NCBI RefSeq assembly: GCF_008107695.1
Contig: NZ_VIRG01000070.1
Span: 1,823,464 to 1,887,463, forward strand
DNA from: Stappia sp. BW2
GTDB lineage: Bacteria > Pseudomonadota > Alphaproteobacteria > Rhizobiales > Stappiaceae
Length of the DNA stretch: 64,000 nucleotides
Direction of reading: 5' to 3'
Positions 26,755 through 36,139 of this stretch are shown piece by piece. Under the pieces are notes generated by a model, which searched no databases, was not told where the DNA came from, and saw only the letters and a program-made list of their open reading frames with translations. A program made the translations under genes and the position numbers. Numbering within the stretch: the first letter of the stretch is position 1; the number at the start of each line of letters is the position of its first letter.

Positions 26755-27690
26755 ATGATGGCCGGAAGTGCACCAGAGGCCAGGACACGACGCGCCCCGT
26801 CGTGGAGGACCGCACGCCGCTTTTTCACAGCGGCCGCGCTTCTGACGTTGCCGTACTGCGGGCCTTTGTCCGCCGACGATGGCGTCGTGCTGAAAAATCA
26901 TATTCTCGGTCTTGGAACATGCCCGCCCTGGAACCCGCAATCGGTCGAAATCTGCCGTCATAGCGTCGACAAGGTGATGACGGCGCTGGCCCCAAGGCTG
27001 GACGTTGGACCAGAGCGGCAACACATGCTTGTCAACGAGGGAGCCAGTGCAGCAGCGCTCAAACTCAAGGCAACCGAGTTCGCCAACACACTCGGCAGCG
27101 AAGACCGGCTGATCATTTATGCCAACTTGCCGCTTGGTCTTGTCGACCTGGCCGACGGCGATGGCGCAAGCATCTACGCACTCGAACTATGGGCCAATGC
27201 GGAACCGGAAACGTCGCTCCAGGCAATCGGCGATGGCACCTGGATGTCCGCATCTGCTTTTGCGGCCCTCATCCATGCCATTCCCGCCGGTGAGGTCATT
27301 GTCATTCTGGATGCCAACAATCCCCAGGCGCTTGACCTTGGCCTTCTGGAACATCATTCGGTCGACGACAAGAACAGGCCAGAAGCTCTTGTGATTTCTT
27401 CCGGTCCGGGCCAGGCAGCCAACTATTCCGCAGACCGAACGATTTCTCTGTTCGCAAAGCATCTCGCATTGGCACTGCACTCCGACGAAGGAACGTTGCA
27501 GGACGTCATGACCACCGCCGTAAACGGAACGCGTCAGGCAGCCATTCCCATTTGTGCCGAGTTGAACGAAAAGCGCGGCGAGACCAGCGAACCGCATCCT
27601 GACTGTACGCAGGTGCCGGAAATACATGATCCCGATACATTGCTGAACCGGACCGCGCTGCTGCCGCTGACTGAAACTGGTGTGAACTGA
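26755..27690 (+). CDS. Exported caspase-like protein with altered catalytic residues
   Basis: 311 residues (the next codon, ATG at 26758, is better spaced from AGGGAG). A twin-Arg-containing N-terminus and hydrophobic core (22-40) suggest export. The body follows the caspase p20 pattern: EDRLIIYANLPLG (116-128) stands where the YYSGHG strand with the catalytic His belongs, AGEVIVILDANNPQA (178-192) where the LDACxSG strand with the catalytic Cys belongs, and VISSGPGQAANYSADRTISL (213-232) matches the next conserved strand. The His is absent and the Cys is Asn187, so proteolysis is unlikely. The fold assignment is my reading. It converges on the Amt-GGDEF-EAL gene with 10 bp between stops. Confidence 0.6.
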   Translation: MMAGSAPEARTRRAPSWRTARRFFTAAALLTLPYCGPLSADDGVVLKNHILGLGTCPPWNPQSVEICRHSVDKVMTALAPRLDVGPERQHMLVNEGASAAALKLKATEFANTLGSEDRLIIYANLPLGLVDLADGDGASIYALELWANAEPETSLQAIGDGTWMSASAFAALIHAIPAGEVIVILDANNPQALDLGLLEHHSVDDKNRPEALVISSGPGQAANYSADRTISLFAKHLALALHSDEGTLQDVMTTAVNGTRQAAIPICAELNEKRGETSEPHPDCTQVPEIHDPDTLLNRTALLPLTETGVN

Positions 27691-27700
27691 ACTATCCGGG

Positions 27701-30700
27701 TCAGCTCGCCAAAGTGGTCTGATGGAGAGCTTCGAAGGTTTGCTGCCCATCGAAACTCAAACGGTCCAGCGCCTCACTCACGTCTTGAGAAATCGCTTGC
27801 ACACGTTTTGCTGCCGGTGCGGGCATGCCGATCAGAAAGCCCTGGGCCTCGTGGCATCCACGCTGGGCCACAAGGCAAAGCTTCTCGACGTCTTCCACAC
27901 CTTCGGCCACGACCCGCATCTTGAACGTCTTGCCAAGCCTGACAACCGTTTCGATGATTGCGAGCGAGCCGTAATTGTGTTGCGCCTCTGAAACGAAGGA
28001 CCGGTCGATCTTGACGCAATCGAACGGAAAGCGACTCAGATAGCTCAGGGACGAATAACCGACGCCAAAGTCGTCCAGGGCAATCCTCACCCCGATTTCC
28101 TTCAGACGTTTCAGCACGGCCAATGCCCGGGCATCATCCTCGATAAGCGTGTTTTCCGTGATCTCCAGTTCAATCCGCTCTGCCGCAACACCGGACGTCT
28201 CGATGGCCTTTCGCACAACGTCGACGAAATCCCTGTCGCGGAACTGAACGGGGCTGACATTGATACTGATGCTGGCGCTGGTGATCGTCGTCGCGGCAAT
28301 CCGCAAAGCTTCGGCCAAGACGTACTTCCCGATTGGCACGATCTGGCCGGAGGCCTCTGCAACCGAAATGAACTCATCTGGACTGACAAGCCCGCGGTCC
28401 GGATGGTTCCAGCGGATGAGCGCTTCGTAGCTGACGATCTCCGAAGTGGCCAGACACATGCGCGGCTGGAAAAACAGTTCGAATTCGCCCGCCGAAAGCG
28501 CGGCATTCATGTCCTTTTCCAACGTCCGGCGCTGGCGGACTTCGTCCCCCATGCCCGGCAGGAACACACAATAGGTGTGCCGTCCCGCGTTCTTGGCATT
28601 GTAAAGCGCTATGTCAGCGTTGGAAATGATCTGATCTTCGGCGTCAAAGCCGGTCATCAGGGCAACACCGATACTGGCGCCCGGCTTGAGGATAAGCCCA
28701 TGACCGCAATCTATCGGTTCGGACAGAACCTTGACCAGACGCATGGCCATGTCCTCTGCCTGATTGGCGAACTGAAGGCCGTTCTGAATGATCGCAAACT
28801 CATCGCCACCAAGGCGCGACACGGTATCGCCATGCCTGCACCACTGGCGCAAGCGATCAGCAGTGACCCTGATGACGGTGTCACCGACGGGATGACCGTG
28901 GAGATCGTTGATGTCCTTGAAGCGATCCAGATCAATGATCAGCAGCGCGGCGGAAAGACCATGCCGTTTGCACTTGCCTATGGCCTTGTTCAATTCCGCG
29001 TTGAAGACGGCGCGATTGGGCAGATCCGTCAGAGGGTCGTGTTGTGCCAGATGCAGGATCTGGGCTTCGGCCTTCTTCCGTTCCCTCAGATCGACCAACG
29101 CTGATACGCGCGTGGGTACGCCGCGATAGGAAATCACCCGGGTGCGGATTTCGACCGGCACCCGTTCGCCGGAACGGCTGATCAGCGTAACCTCGCGCGG
29201 CTCCTTCTCTGCCTTGACCAGATGATCCTCGAGCTTGCCTGCCAGTTCGTTGTCTACAAACTCGTAAAGGCCTCGCATCTTCAGCTCTTCAATCCGGTAG
29301 CCAATAAGATCTTCGAAAGTCTTGTTGCCGTCCAGTACGCGGCCGTCGACCGAGATCACGATGGCGTCGAATGTTGCATTGGCAAGGGCTGAAAGACGCT
29401 CGGCCTCTTCGCGCGTGCGCTTGGCGTCTGCTGCGCGGTGGTGTGCCTGCTCCTCGTTCTGAACAGTGTCCATGAGCGCATTGAAGAGGCGTGTCAAACG
29501 TTCTGAATCTTCGCCCTTGGCAACAGACAATCTCATGGAAAGATCGGCCTTGCCCGCGATCAGCCGGTCAAGAGCCTCTTCCACATGGCCGATGCCGAGC
29601 CTTGTGCCATGTTCTGCTTCGTTAAGACCAAGATCTTCGCTGGCCGCGTCGAGCCGCATCGGCTGGAGCCTGTTGAGGACGGACAGGACAAACCAGCCAG
29701 CCCCGAAACTCCAGACAAAGCAAGCGAGCGCGCCGGTGAACTGGACCAGAAATTGCGGCAGATGAGCGCCCATGGGCAACCGCTCAGCGGGGGCAAGCAA
29801 CGCGAGTCCCAGTGTTCCGGCAACGCCTGCAAATCCGTGAACACCGATGGCCCCGACAGGATCGTCTATCTTCAGTGTGCGTTCCAGAAAGACCGCACCG
29901 AAGATCGCAAAGGCACCACCGGCCGCGCCAATAACAAGCGCGCCAGCAGGGGTCAGCACATGGCAGCCTGCCGTCACTGCGACGAGACCACCCAAAAGGC
30001 CAGAGATCGAGTTTTCCGGCAGAATGACCTTGTCCCTCATACGACCCAGAAAATACCCTGCTCCCGTTCCCGCAGCGGCGGCAATCACGGTGTTGGCGAG
30101 TATCATGGGCACATGCCAGGACGCCGCGAGCGTGGACCCGCCATTGAAACCCAGCCAGCCGACAAACAGGATCAGCGCTCCGGAGGTTGCCAGAACCGAA
30201 CTGTGGCCCTGGATGCGATGGGCGCGTCCGTCCTCACCGAACCGACCGGATCTCGGCCCCAGGATCACACAAGCGGCGAGAGCGATCCATGCGCCTGTGC
30301 CATGCACCACCGTCGAGCCGGCAAAGTCGACGAACCCAATATCGGCAAGCATCGCCTTTGCATCGGAAAACAAGGCTTCGCCCCAGGCCCAGTGAGCAAA
30401 GATCGGGTAAATCAGACCGGCGGTCAGGACCGAGCACCAGACATAGGCCGACAGACGCATGCGTTCTGCCACCGCGCCTGAGATGATTGTCGCCGCCGTA
30501 CCGCAGAACATGACCTGGAATGCAAAAATGGTCAGGCCCCACGGATCAAGGTCCGAAAGACCAAAAAGCCGAGGATCGAACCCTGTAAACCAGCTTCCGC
30601 CTGCACCAAAGGCCAGTGAAAAGCCGAACAATGCGAAAATCAGAACGGAAACGGCAATGTCGAGAAGGTTTTTCTGGGCAACGTTGATGGAATTCTTGGA

Positions 30701-30895
30701 CCGGACAAGGCCAGCCTCAAGCAACATGAAGCCCACCTGCATCAGCAACACCAGTCCGGCTGCCAGCAGCACCCAGACCATGTCCAGGCTCTTCTGAAAC
30801 GACGCCATGTCAATTGCCTGCGCCGCAATTGCCGGCTCTGTCGCCAGAACACCGGCACCGCAGAGAACAGATCTGATGTATGCCGCCCGGTTCAT
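27701..30895 (-). CDS. Ammonium transporter fused to PAS, GGDEF and EAL domains
   Basis: 1064 residues from the ATG at 30895 (GGGG upstream; the ATG at 30931 gives 12 more). An Amt domain fills about 30-410, with both pore histidines, His198 (STVVHGTGA) and His353 (AIGVHGFAG). A HAMP-like helix region (about 425-500) leads to PAS (about 505-605), GGDEF (about 615-780; active site GGDEF 696-700, intact inhibitory site RHGD five residues before it) and EAL (about 795-1050; EAL 824-826, DDFGVGYSS 941-949). Both c-di-GMP synthesis and hydrolysis motifs look active. The protein should read external ammonium and set c-di-GMP. No glnK lies next to it. Confidence 0.93.
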   Translation of the reverse strand: MNRAAYIRSVLCGAGVLATEPAIAAQAIDMASFQKSLDMVWVLLAAGLVLLMQVGFMLLEAGLVRSKNSINVAQKNLLDIAVSVLIFALFGFSLAFGAGGSWFTGFDPRLFGLSDLDPWGLTIFAFQVMFCGTAATIISGAVAERMRLSAYVWCSVLTAGLIYPIFAHWAWGEALFSDAKAMLADIGFVDFAGSTVVHGTGAWIALAACVILGPRSGRFGEDGRAHRIQGHSSVLATSGALILFVGWLGFNGGSTLAASWHVPMILANTVIAAAAGTGAGYFLGRMRDKVILPENSISGLLGGLVAVTAGCHVLTPAGALVIGAAGGAFAIFGAVFLERTLKIDDPVGAIGVHGFAGVAGTLGLALLAPAERLPMGAHLPQFLVQFTGALACFVWSFGAGWFVLSVLNRLQPMRLDAASEDLGLNEAEHGTRLGIGHVEEALDRLIAGKADLSMRLSVAKGEDSERLTRLFNALMDTVQNEEQAHHRAADAKRTREEAERLSALANATFDAIVISVDGRVLDGNKTFEDLIGYRIEELKMRGLYEFVDNELAGKLEDHLVKAEKEPREVTLISRSGERVPVEIRTRVISYRGVPTRVSALVDLRERKKAEAQILHLAQHDPLTDLPNRAVFNAELNKAIGKCKRHGLSAALLIIDLDRFKDINDLHGHPVGDTVIRVTADRLRQWCRHGDTVSRLGGDEFAIIQNGLQFANQAEDMAMRLVKVLSEPIDCGHGLILKPGASIGVALMTGFDAEDQIISNADIALYNAKNAGRHTYCVFLPGMGDEVRQRRTLEKDMNAALSAGEFELFFQPRMCLATSEIVSYEALIRWNHPDRGLVSPDEFISVAEASGQIVPIGKYVLAEALRIAATTITSASISINVSPVQFRDRDFVDVVRKAIETSGVAAERIELEITENTLIEDDARALAVLKRLKEIGVRIALDDFGVGYSSLSYLSRFPFDCVKIDRSFVSEAQHNYGSLAIIETVVRLGKTFKMRVVAEGVEDVEKLCLVAQRGCHEAQGFLIGMPAPAAKRVQAISQDVSEALDRLSFDGQQTFEALHQTTLAS

Positions 30896-31237
30896 TATGT
30901 AATTGCCCCACCAGCTCGGAAACAAGGGCATGATTTCGGTTAGAGGTTAATTCTGTATTGCTAATTTCAACAAGTGTTTTACCCAAAAATGAATGCACAC
31001 TTCTTCAGCAACCTCCGCAAAACTGTCAAAAATCCTTTTTTTAAATCAAGCAATTGTAATAATTAACTTAATTCCGCTGACGCCAGTTCCAGCAGCAAAA
31101 TCTTCCGTTAGGAGACCATGCTCAAAATTGAAGCAGCTAACAATTTGTAAAATCGGTAGAAATTCGGTCAAAACCTGCAGATTTCGACGCAAATGAACCG
31201 TCACTAGACACCACGAGGACGCATCAATCTTCGCGTG
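30896..31237. promoter_or_regulatory. AT-rich region between the Amt fusion and the membrane hydrolase gene
   Basis: 342 bp with no gene seen. It holds the promoter of the Amt-PAS-GGDEF-EAL gene (minus strand) and the 3' flank of the next gene. Long A/T tracts occur at 31020-31075. I found no convincing sigma-54 (TGGCAC-N5-TTGC) element. Confidence 0.35.
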
Positions 31238-32329
31238 TTAGCTGGTAGATGCGTCTGCCAGCGTGCAGGACTGTCCGCGATATGTCTCACCGACGCCCGA
31301 AATTGCAGCTTCAGCTTTTCTGATCGCCAATTCCCCCATGACACGGGATGTCAGCCATGCCCAGTCCTCCGGGTTCACCCTCACTTCACTCGTAACCTTG
31401 ACAGGAGATATCTCCCGGACACCCTGGTCCAGAACATCGGCAATCGCGAAGCGGAAAACATAATTCGGGGTCATGCCCATGCGCAGATCAGAGACTACGA
31501 TCTTGTCATTTTCCAGTTCAGCGCGGTAATAGCCGCGGCTGAACCACTGCAACTTTTGGAACGCCTCCGTCTCCTCAACACAGGCAACGAGTTCCGGATG
31601 CCTCGGATGGGGATAGATTTCGGGGGTCTTTTCGCCGTCCAGAAGAGAGAGGTACAGATTGTCATATCGCCCTTCCTGAAGACCAATGACCTTCCAGAGA
31701 AGAATGTTGAACGGTGCGGCGATCGCAAACACCGTGTCCGGAACGATGCCTTCCTGCCTGAAGATGTCCCGCGCCTGCTGCTCGACATGACGTTGAAGGA
31801 CCGCACTGAGGCCAAGATAGCCTGTCGAAACGACCAGAGCGGCCACGGTGAAGGTCTGAAGACGCCTTGTCCATGTTCCCTTGAACAACGCCCATATCAC
31901 GACACCCAGTAGTGGCAATGTGTAGAGCGGATCGATGATGAACACCGACCCGACGCCGACGGGATCGGGATAAAAGGGCCAGAACAGACGTGTGCCATAG
32001 ACAGTCATCGCATCGATGCCGGCATGGGTGGCGAGACACAAGAAAACGGTGAGCCAGGTTTGCCAACGGCAATCCCTCAACCCCTTGAACAGCCTTACCA
32101 GCCCCTCGCCCAGCAGCGGCGCTGCCAAAGCATGGACAAAGACAGAATGCGTCCAGCCACGATGGAAGACGAAGCTGTCGACCGGGTCGTCATAGGGGAT
32201 CAGAACATCAAGGTCCGGCAACGTCCCGAGCACCCCGCCGACAAGGGCAGCTTTTCTGGGGCCGAGCTTCTTGCCGAGGAGCGCTGTTGAAACCGCGGCG
32301 CCGAGAACGAACTGGGTAAGGGAATCCAT
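31238..32329 (-). CDS. Membrane-bound metal-dependent hydrolase (YdjM/DUF457-like)
   Basis: 363 residues from the ATG at 32329, with AAGG 6 nt upstream; the longer open frame to 32476 lacks family similarity. It begins MDSLTQFVLGAAVSTALLGK, followed by GTLPDLDVLI and FHRGWTHSVFVHA, the DxD and H-R-G-x-T-H-S metal motifs of the YdjM/YfhO family, and CLATHAGIDAMTVYGTRL. About six membrane spans lie in the first 190 residues; a soluble C-terminal part of about 170 residues follows. Relatives are inner-membrane proteins, some LexA-regulated, of unknown substrate. No LexA box was seen. Confidence 0.85.
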   Translation of the reverse strand: MDSLTQFVLGAAVSTALLGKKLGPRKAALVGGVLGTLPDLDVLIPYDDPVDSFVFHRGWTHSVFVHALAAPLLGEGLVRLFKGLRDCRWQTWLTVFLCLATHAGIDAMTVYGTRLFWPFYPDPVGVGSVFIIDPLYTLPLLGVVIWALFKGTWTRRLQTFTVAALVVSTGYLGLSAVLQRHVEQQARDIFRQEGIVPDTVFAIAAPFNILLWKVIGLQEGRYDNLYLSLLDGEKTPEIYPHPRHPELVACVEETEAFQKLQWFSRGYYRAELENDKIVVSDLRMGMTPNYVFRFAIADVLDQGVREISPVKVTSEVRVNPEDWAWLTSRVMGELAIRKAEAAISGVGETYRGQSCTLADASTS

Positions 32330-32473
32330 TTGCAGCCTTGGTCCTGAACCGGAAGGTAAGCCGAGTATTTGCGGTGGACGCAGTCGATTGGCAAGGGCTC
32401 GGGACGAATTGATTGCCCGAACTGCCCACCAGCCTCCAAATGAGACCGATACTCTGCCGTCCGGCCAGCGCGA

Positions 32474-32512
32474 CAAAAGGAACGCCCCGCGTCCTTACGG
32501 GCGCGGGGCGTT
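32474..32512 (-). terminator. Intrinsic terminator of ilvD
   Basis: Arms AACGCCCCGCG (32481-32491) and CGCGGGGCGTT (32502-32512), followed on the minus strand by CCTTTTG. It lies 38 bp after the ilvD stop. Confidence 0.85.
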
Positions 32513-32550
32513 GCAAATCCGTTTTATCGAAACGTCAGGCTGCCTGGGTG

Positions 32551-34395
32551 TCAGTCGACCACCCGGAAAGCCCCCTTGGAGGCACTGGTCGTCAGCTTTG
32601 CATAGGCGCGCAGGGCTGTCGAAACCTTGCGCTTGCGGACTTCGACCGGTTTCCAGGCCTGATCGCCTTTTGCTTCCATCGCGGCGCGACGTTCGGCAAA
32701 GACTGAATCCGGCAGGTCCACTTTCAGAACGCGGTTCGGAATATCGATCACGATAGGATCACCTTCCTCAACCAGCCCGATCGCGCCGCCTTCGGCAGCT
32801 TCCGGCGAAATGTGGCCGATGGACAGCCCGGATGAACCGCCTGAGAAACGGCCATCTGTGATCAACGCGCAGGCTTTGCCGAGCCCCTTAGATTTCAGAT
32901 AGCTTGTCGGATAGAGCATTTCCTGCATACCCGGTCCACCACGAGGGCCTTCGTAGCGGATCAGCACCACATCACCTTCCTTGACCTTGTTGGTCAGGAT
33001 CGCCGAGACGGCACTGTCCTGGCTTTCAAAGATACGCGCCGGACCGGAGAATTTCAGGATGCTTTCATCAACACCGGCCGTCTTCACCACGCAGCCATCT
33101 TCGGCAATGTTGCCGTAAAGCACAGCGAGGCCGCCGTCCTTGCTGTAGGCGTGTTCAGCTTCGCGGATGACGCCAGCCTTGCGGTCCATGTCGAGATCAT
33201 CCCAACGACGCTCCTGGCTGAAGGCGACCTGTGTGGGCACGCCGCCAGGTGCCGCCCGGAAGAACGTATGCACGCTCTCCGAATTCGTCTGGCGGATATC
33301 CCAGCGCGCCAGTGCTTCTTTCATCGTGGCTGAATGGACTGTCGGATTGTCCGTATGCAGAAGCCCTGCCCGGTCCAGTTCGCCAAGGATGCCCATGATA
33401 CCGCCTGCGCGGTGGACGTCTTCCATATGGATATTTTCAACCGCAGGCGCGACCTTGCACAGCACCGGAACCTGTTTCGACAGACGGTCGATATCATCGA
33501 TCGTGAAGCCGATTTCACCTTCATGTGACGCTGCCAGAAGGTGCAGGATCGTGTTGGTCGATCCACCCATGGAGATGTCGAGGCTCATTGCGTTCTCGAA
33601 CGCATTGAAGTTCGCAATGTTGCGCGGCAGAACGCTTTCATCGTCCTGCTCGTAATAGCGTTTCGCCAGGTCGACGATCAGGTGTCCTGCTTCAACGAAC
33701 AGCCGTTCGCGATCCCCATGGGTTGCCAGCGTCGAGCCGTTGCCCGGCAGGGCCAGTCCAAGGGCTTCCGTCAGGCAGTTCATGGAGTTGGCGGTGAACA
33801 TGCCCGAGCAGGATCCGCATGTCGGACAGGCGTTCTGTTCCATTGTCAGAACGTCGGCATCGGACATCCGGTCGTCGGCAGCGGCAATCATCGCGTCGAT
33901 CAGATCGACCGACTTGGCAACGCCGTTTTCCAAGACCACCTTGCCCGCTTCCATCGGACCGCCGGACACGAACACGACGGGAATGTTGAGTCGCATGGCG
34001 GCGTTCAACATGCCCGGCGTGATCTTGTCGCAATTGGAAATGCAGACAAGCGCATCCGCGCAATGGCCGTTGACCATATATTCGACCGCGTCGGAAATCA
34101 CTTCGCGCGAGGGCAGCGAATACAGCATGCCGTCGTGGCCCATGGCGATACCGTCATCGACCGCAATGGTGTTGAATTCCTTCGCAACACCACCCGCTTT
34201 TTCAACTTCGCGGGCGACCAGTTGGCCGAGATCCTTCAGATGCACGTGCCCCGGCACAAACTGGGTGAAGGAGTTGGCAATGGCGATGATCGGTTTGCCG
34301 AAATCATCGTCCTTCATGCCGGTCGCGCGCCAAAGGCCGCGTGCACCGGCCATGTTGCGGCCGTGGGTTGATGTTCTGGAACGATACGGGGGCAT
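32551..34395 (-). CDS. ilvD: Dihydroxy-acid dehydratase
   Basis: 614 residues from the ATG at 34395, with AGGGAG 8 nt upstream. CDKITPGM and CPTCGSCSGM carry iron-sulfur cysteines, and MSLDISMGGSTNTILHL, ITDGRFSGGSSGLSIGHISPEAAEGG are strict IlvD signatures. It dehydrates dihydroxy-isovalerate and dihydroxy-methylvalerate in valine and isoleucine synthesis. It is monocistronic. The length matches the long (E. coli-like) [4Fe-4S] class, so it is probably O2-sensitive. A candidate promoter, TTGGCA followed by CATATC, sits about 120 bp upstream on the minus strand. Confidence 0.97.
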   Translation of the reverse strand: MPPYRSRTSTHGRNMAGARGLWRATGMKDDDFGKPIIAIANSFTQFVPGHVHLKDLGQLVAREVEKAGGVAKEFNTIAVDDGIAMGHDGMLYSLPSREVISDAVEYMVNGHCADALVCISNCDKITPGMLNAAMRLNIPVVFVSGGPMEAGKVVLENGVAKSVDLIDAMIAAADDRMSDADVLTMEQNACPTCGSCSGMFTANSMNCLTEALGLALPGNGSTLATHGDRERLFVEAGHLIVDLAKRYYEQDDESVLPRNIANFNAFENAMSLDISMGGSTNTILHLLAASHEGEIGFTIDDIDRLSKQVPVLCKVAPAVENIHMEDVHRAGGIMGILGELDRAGLLHTDNPTVHSATMKEALARWDIRQTNSESVHTFFRAAPGGVPTQVAFSQERRWDDLDMDRKAGVIREAEHAYSKDGGLAVLYGNIAEDGCVVKTAGVDESILKFSGPARIFESQDSAVSAILTNKVKEGDVVLIRYEGPRGGPGMQEMLYPTSYLKSKGLGKACALITDGRFSGGSSGLSIGHISPEAAEGGAIGLVEEGDPIVIDIPNRVLKVDLPDSVFAERRAAMEAKGDQAWKPVEVRKRKVSTALRAYAKLTTSASKGAFRVVD

Positions 34396-34926
34396 TTTCA
34401 ATTCTCCCTACATGTGCAGGCCTTTGTCTCTCCGGCAAGATGTGCTGCCGAAGTCGATCAGGTTTCTGCGCCCGATTTGGCTCTGATATGGGTTTGACAG
34501 TTTTTTTTGCCAAGCGAAAGGCCTGAAAGGGAAAAAAGAGTACGCTCCGGTACGGTTGGCGTTCGCGGTCGTTCCGGAAGCTGAATTCGCTCCAGTATTT
34601 CGCCTGCTATATTCCCCGGCGACGTGCCGACACTGCGCAATGGTCCAGCCATTTCGTGGTGACCGGTGGGATGCCTTTAGTGCCCGCCCGATCCTGGGCA
34701 TCGTTTCGGACTGTTTGTCTCTGCCGCTCTGCTGCCTAGTTCGAGCGCGGGCCTGCTTATCAGCTTGCTAGTGGGCGGTGTGCCGCTCACGTGCTCGCTG
34801 GAAAGGCAGCGCCCCCACCGCAGGCATGACGAAAGAAAGCCGGTGCGGGCCGAAACCCTGCACCGGCTAACTTTCAGACCGCCCCCCCGAAGGGGGTGGA
34901 TGTCGGGCGGCCTGAAATACCTCGGA
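34396..34926. other. 531 bp intergenic region, ilvD / old yellow enzyme gene
   Basis: No gene is supported. The ilvD-proximal part holds its likely promoter. The distal part holds two hairpins behind the oxidoreductase gene: the terminator at 34831-34868 and an imperfect inverted repeat TCAGACCGCCC (34874-34884) / GGGCGGCCTGA (34904-34914). Confidence 0.4.
34831..34868 (-). terminator. Intrinsic terminator of the old yellow enzyme gene
   Basis: Arms AGCCGGTGC (34838-34846) and GCACCGGCT (34860-34868); on the minus strand TTTCTTTCG follows. Confidence 0.75.
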
Positions 34927-36033
34927 TTACTCGGACGCGACCGACGCTTCGGCCAAAGTCGGATAATCCGTGTAACCTTTCTCACCACCGCCATAGAGCG
35001 TATCGGTGTCGAGATCGTTCAGCGGAGCGTTCTTCTCCAGCCGATCGACAAGGTCCGGATTGGCAATGAACGGACGGCCGAACGCGACAAGATCGACTGC
35101 GCCGGATTCCACCGCCTCGATTGCCCTGGAGCGGTCGTAACCGTTGTTGCCCATGCGCGCTCCATCGAACAGCGCATAGAGAGCAGACAAATCACCGCCG
35201 TCCGGAATGTCACGCGAACCACCGGTCTGGCCTTCAACCAGATGCAGGTAGGCAAGGTCATAGCCGTTCAGCAACTTGATCACGTGCGAGAAAGTCGCCT
35301 GCGTGTTGCTGTCTGCGACGTCGTTGGCTTTGGAGAACGGGCTCAGCCGGACGCCGACCCGGTCGCCGCCCCAGACATCAACAACCACATCCATGACTTC
35401 CTTCAGGAAACGGGACCGGTTTTCGACGGATCCGCCGTAAGCATCGTCACGCTTGTTGGAGCCATCACGCAGGAACTGGTCGATCAGATAGCCATTGGCA
35501 GCATGAACCTCGACACCATCGAAGCCCGCTTTTTTCGCGTTTTCGGCAGCCTTCCGGAAGTCATCGACAATGCCCGGAATCTCGCTGGCGTCCAGTGCAC
35601 GCGGTGTCGGCGTATCGACGAACTGCTCGCCATCGAAAGTCTTGGACTTTGCTGCAATCGCGGACGGAGCCACTGGATCTGCCCCCTCAGGCTGGAGGAC
35701 CGGATGCGAAATCCGGCCGACATGCCAGAGCTGAATGACAATCTTGCCGCCCTTGGCGTGCACGGCATCGGTGACCTTCTTCCAACCTTCAATCTGTGCA
35801 TCGGAGTAGATGCCCGGCGTCCAGGCATAGCCCTTGCCCTGCGGCGATATCTGCGAGGCTTCTGTAATGATCAGGCCTGCTCCGGCACGCTGATCATAGT
35901 ATTTCACCGTCAGGTCGTGCGGCGCATCGTCTTCATGGCGCGCCCGGTTCCGGGTCAAAGGAGCCATCACGATGCGGTTCTTCAATTCGATTGCCCCAGC
36001 CTTGGCGGGCGAAAACAGTTTGGCTTGCGACAT
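34927..36033 (-). CDS. Old yellow enzyme family NADH:flavin oxidoreductase (NemA-like)
   Basis: 368 residues from the ATG at 36033 (AAGGAAAG upstream). VMAPLTRNRA, LIITEASQISPQGKGYAWTP, QLWHVGR, the proton-relay region VEVHAANGYLIDQFL (His and Asn of HxxN) and YGGSVENRSRF are all present, placing it in the NemA/XenB class. These FMN enzymes use NAD(P)H to reduce alkenals, N-ethylmaleimide and nitro-compounds. It follows a TetR gene by 106 bp; the TetR operator sits in that gap, so electrophile-induced expression is likely. Confidence 0.92.
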   Translation of the reverse strand: MSQAKLFSPAKAGAIELKNRIVMAPLTRNRARHEDDAPHDLTVKYYDQRAGAGLIITEASQISPQGKGYAWTPGIYSDAQIEGWKKVTDAVHAKGGKIVIQLWHVGRISHPVLQPEGADPVAPSAIAAKSKTFDGEQFVDTPTPRALDASEIPGIVDDFRKAAENAKKAGFDGVEVHAANGYLIDQFLRDGSNKRDDAYGGSVENRSRFLKEVMDVVVDVWGGDRVGVRLSPFSKANDVADSNTQATFSHVIKLLNGYDLAYLHLVEGQTGGSRDIPDGGDLSALYALFDGARMGNNGYDRSRAIEAVESGAVDLVAFGRPFIANPDLVDRLEKNAPLNDLDTDTLYGGGEKGYTDYPTLAEASVASE

Positions 36034-36073
36034 GTTCAACTTTCCTTCTGGCGTTTGTCTGTTTCATTGTTTC

Positions 36074-36089
36074 TGGACCGTTCAGTCCA
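36074..36089. promoter_or_regulatory. TetR operator before the old yellow enzyme gene
   Basis: TGGAC-CGTTCA-GTCCA, a palindrome with 5-bp arms. The same TGGAC-N6-GTCCA occurs before the tetR gene (36751-36766), so both are likely bound by that regulator. Confidence 0.65.
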
Positions 36090-36139
36090 ATAATGTGCAC
36101 AATGGTTGTTGATCTTCATTTTCAGGATGGCCCTGTTGG

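Noticed and set aside
34700..34800. tRNA-like TAGTTCGAGC segment
   Set aside because: No cloverleaf arms or acceptor stem can be formed around it.
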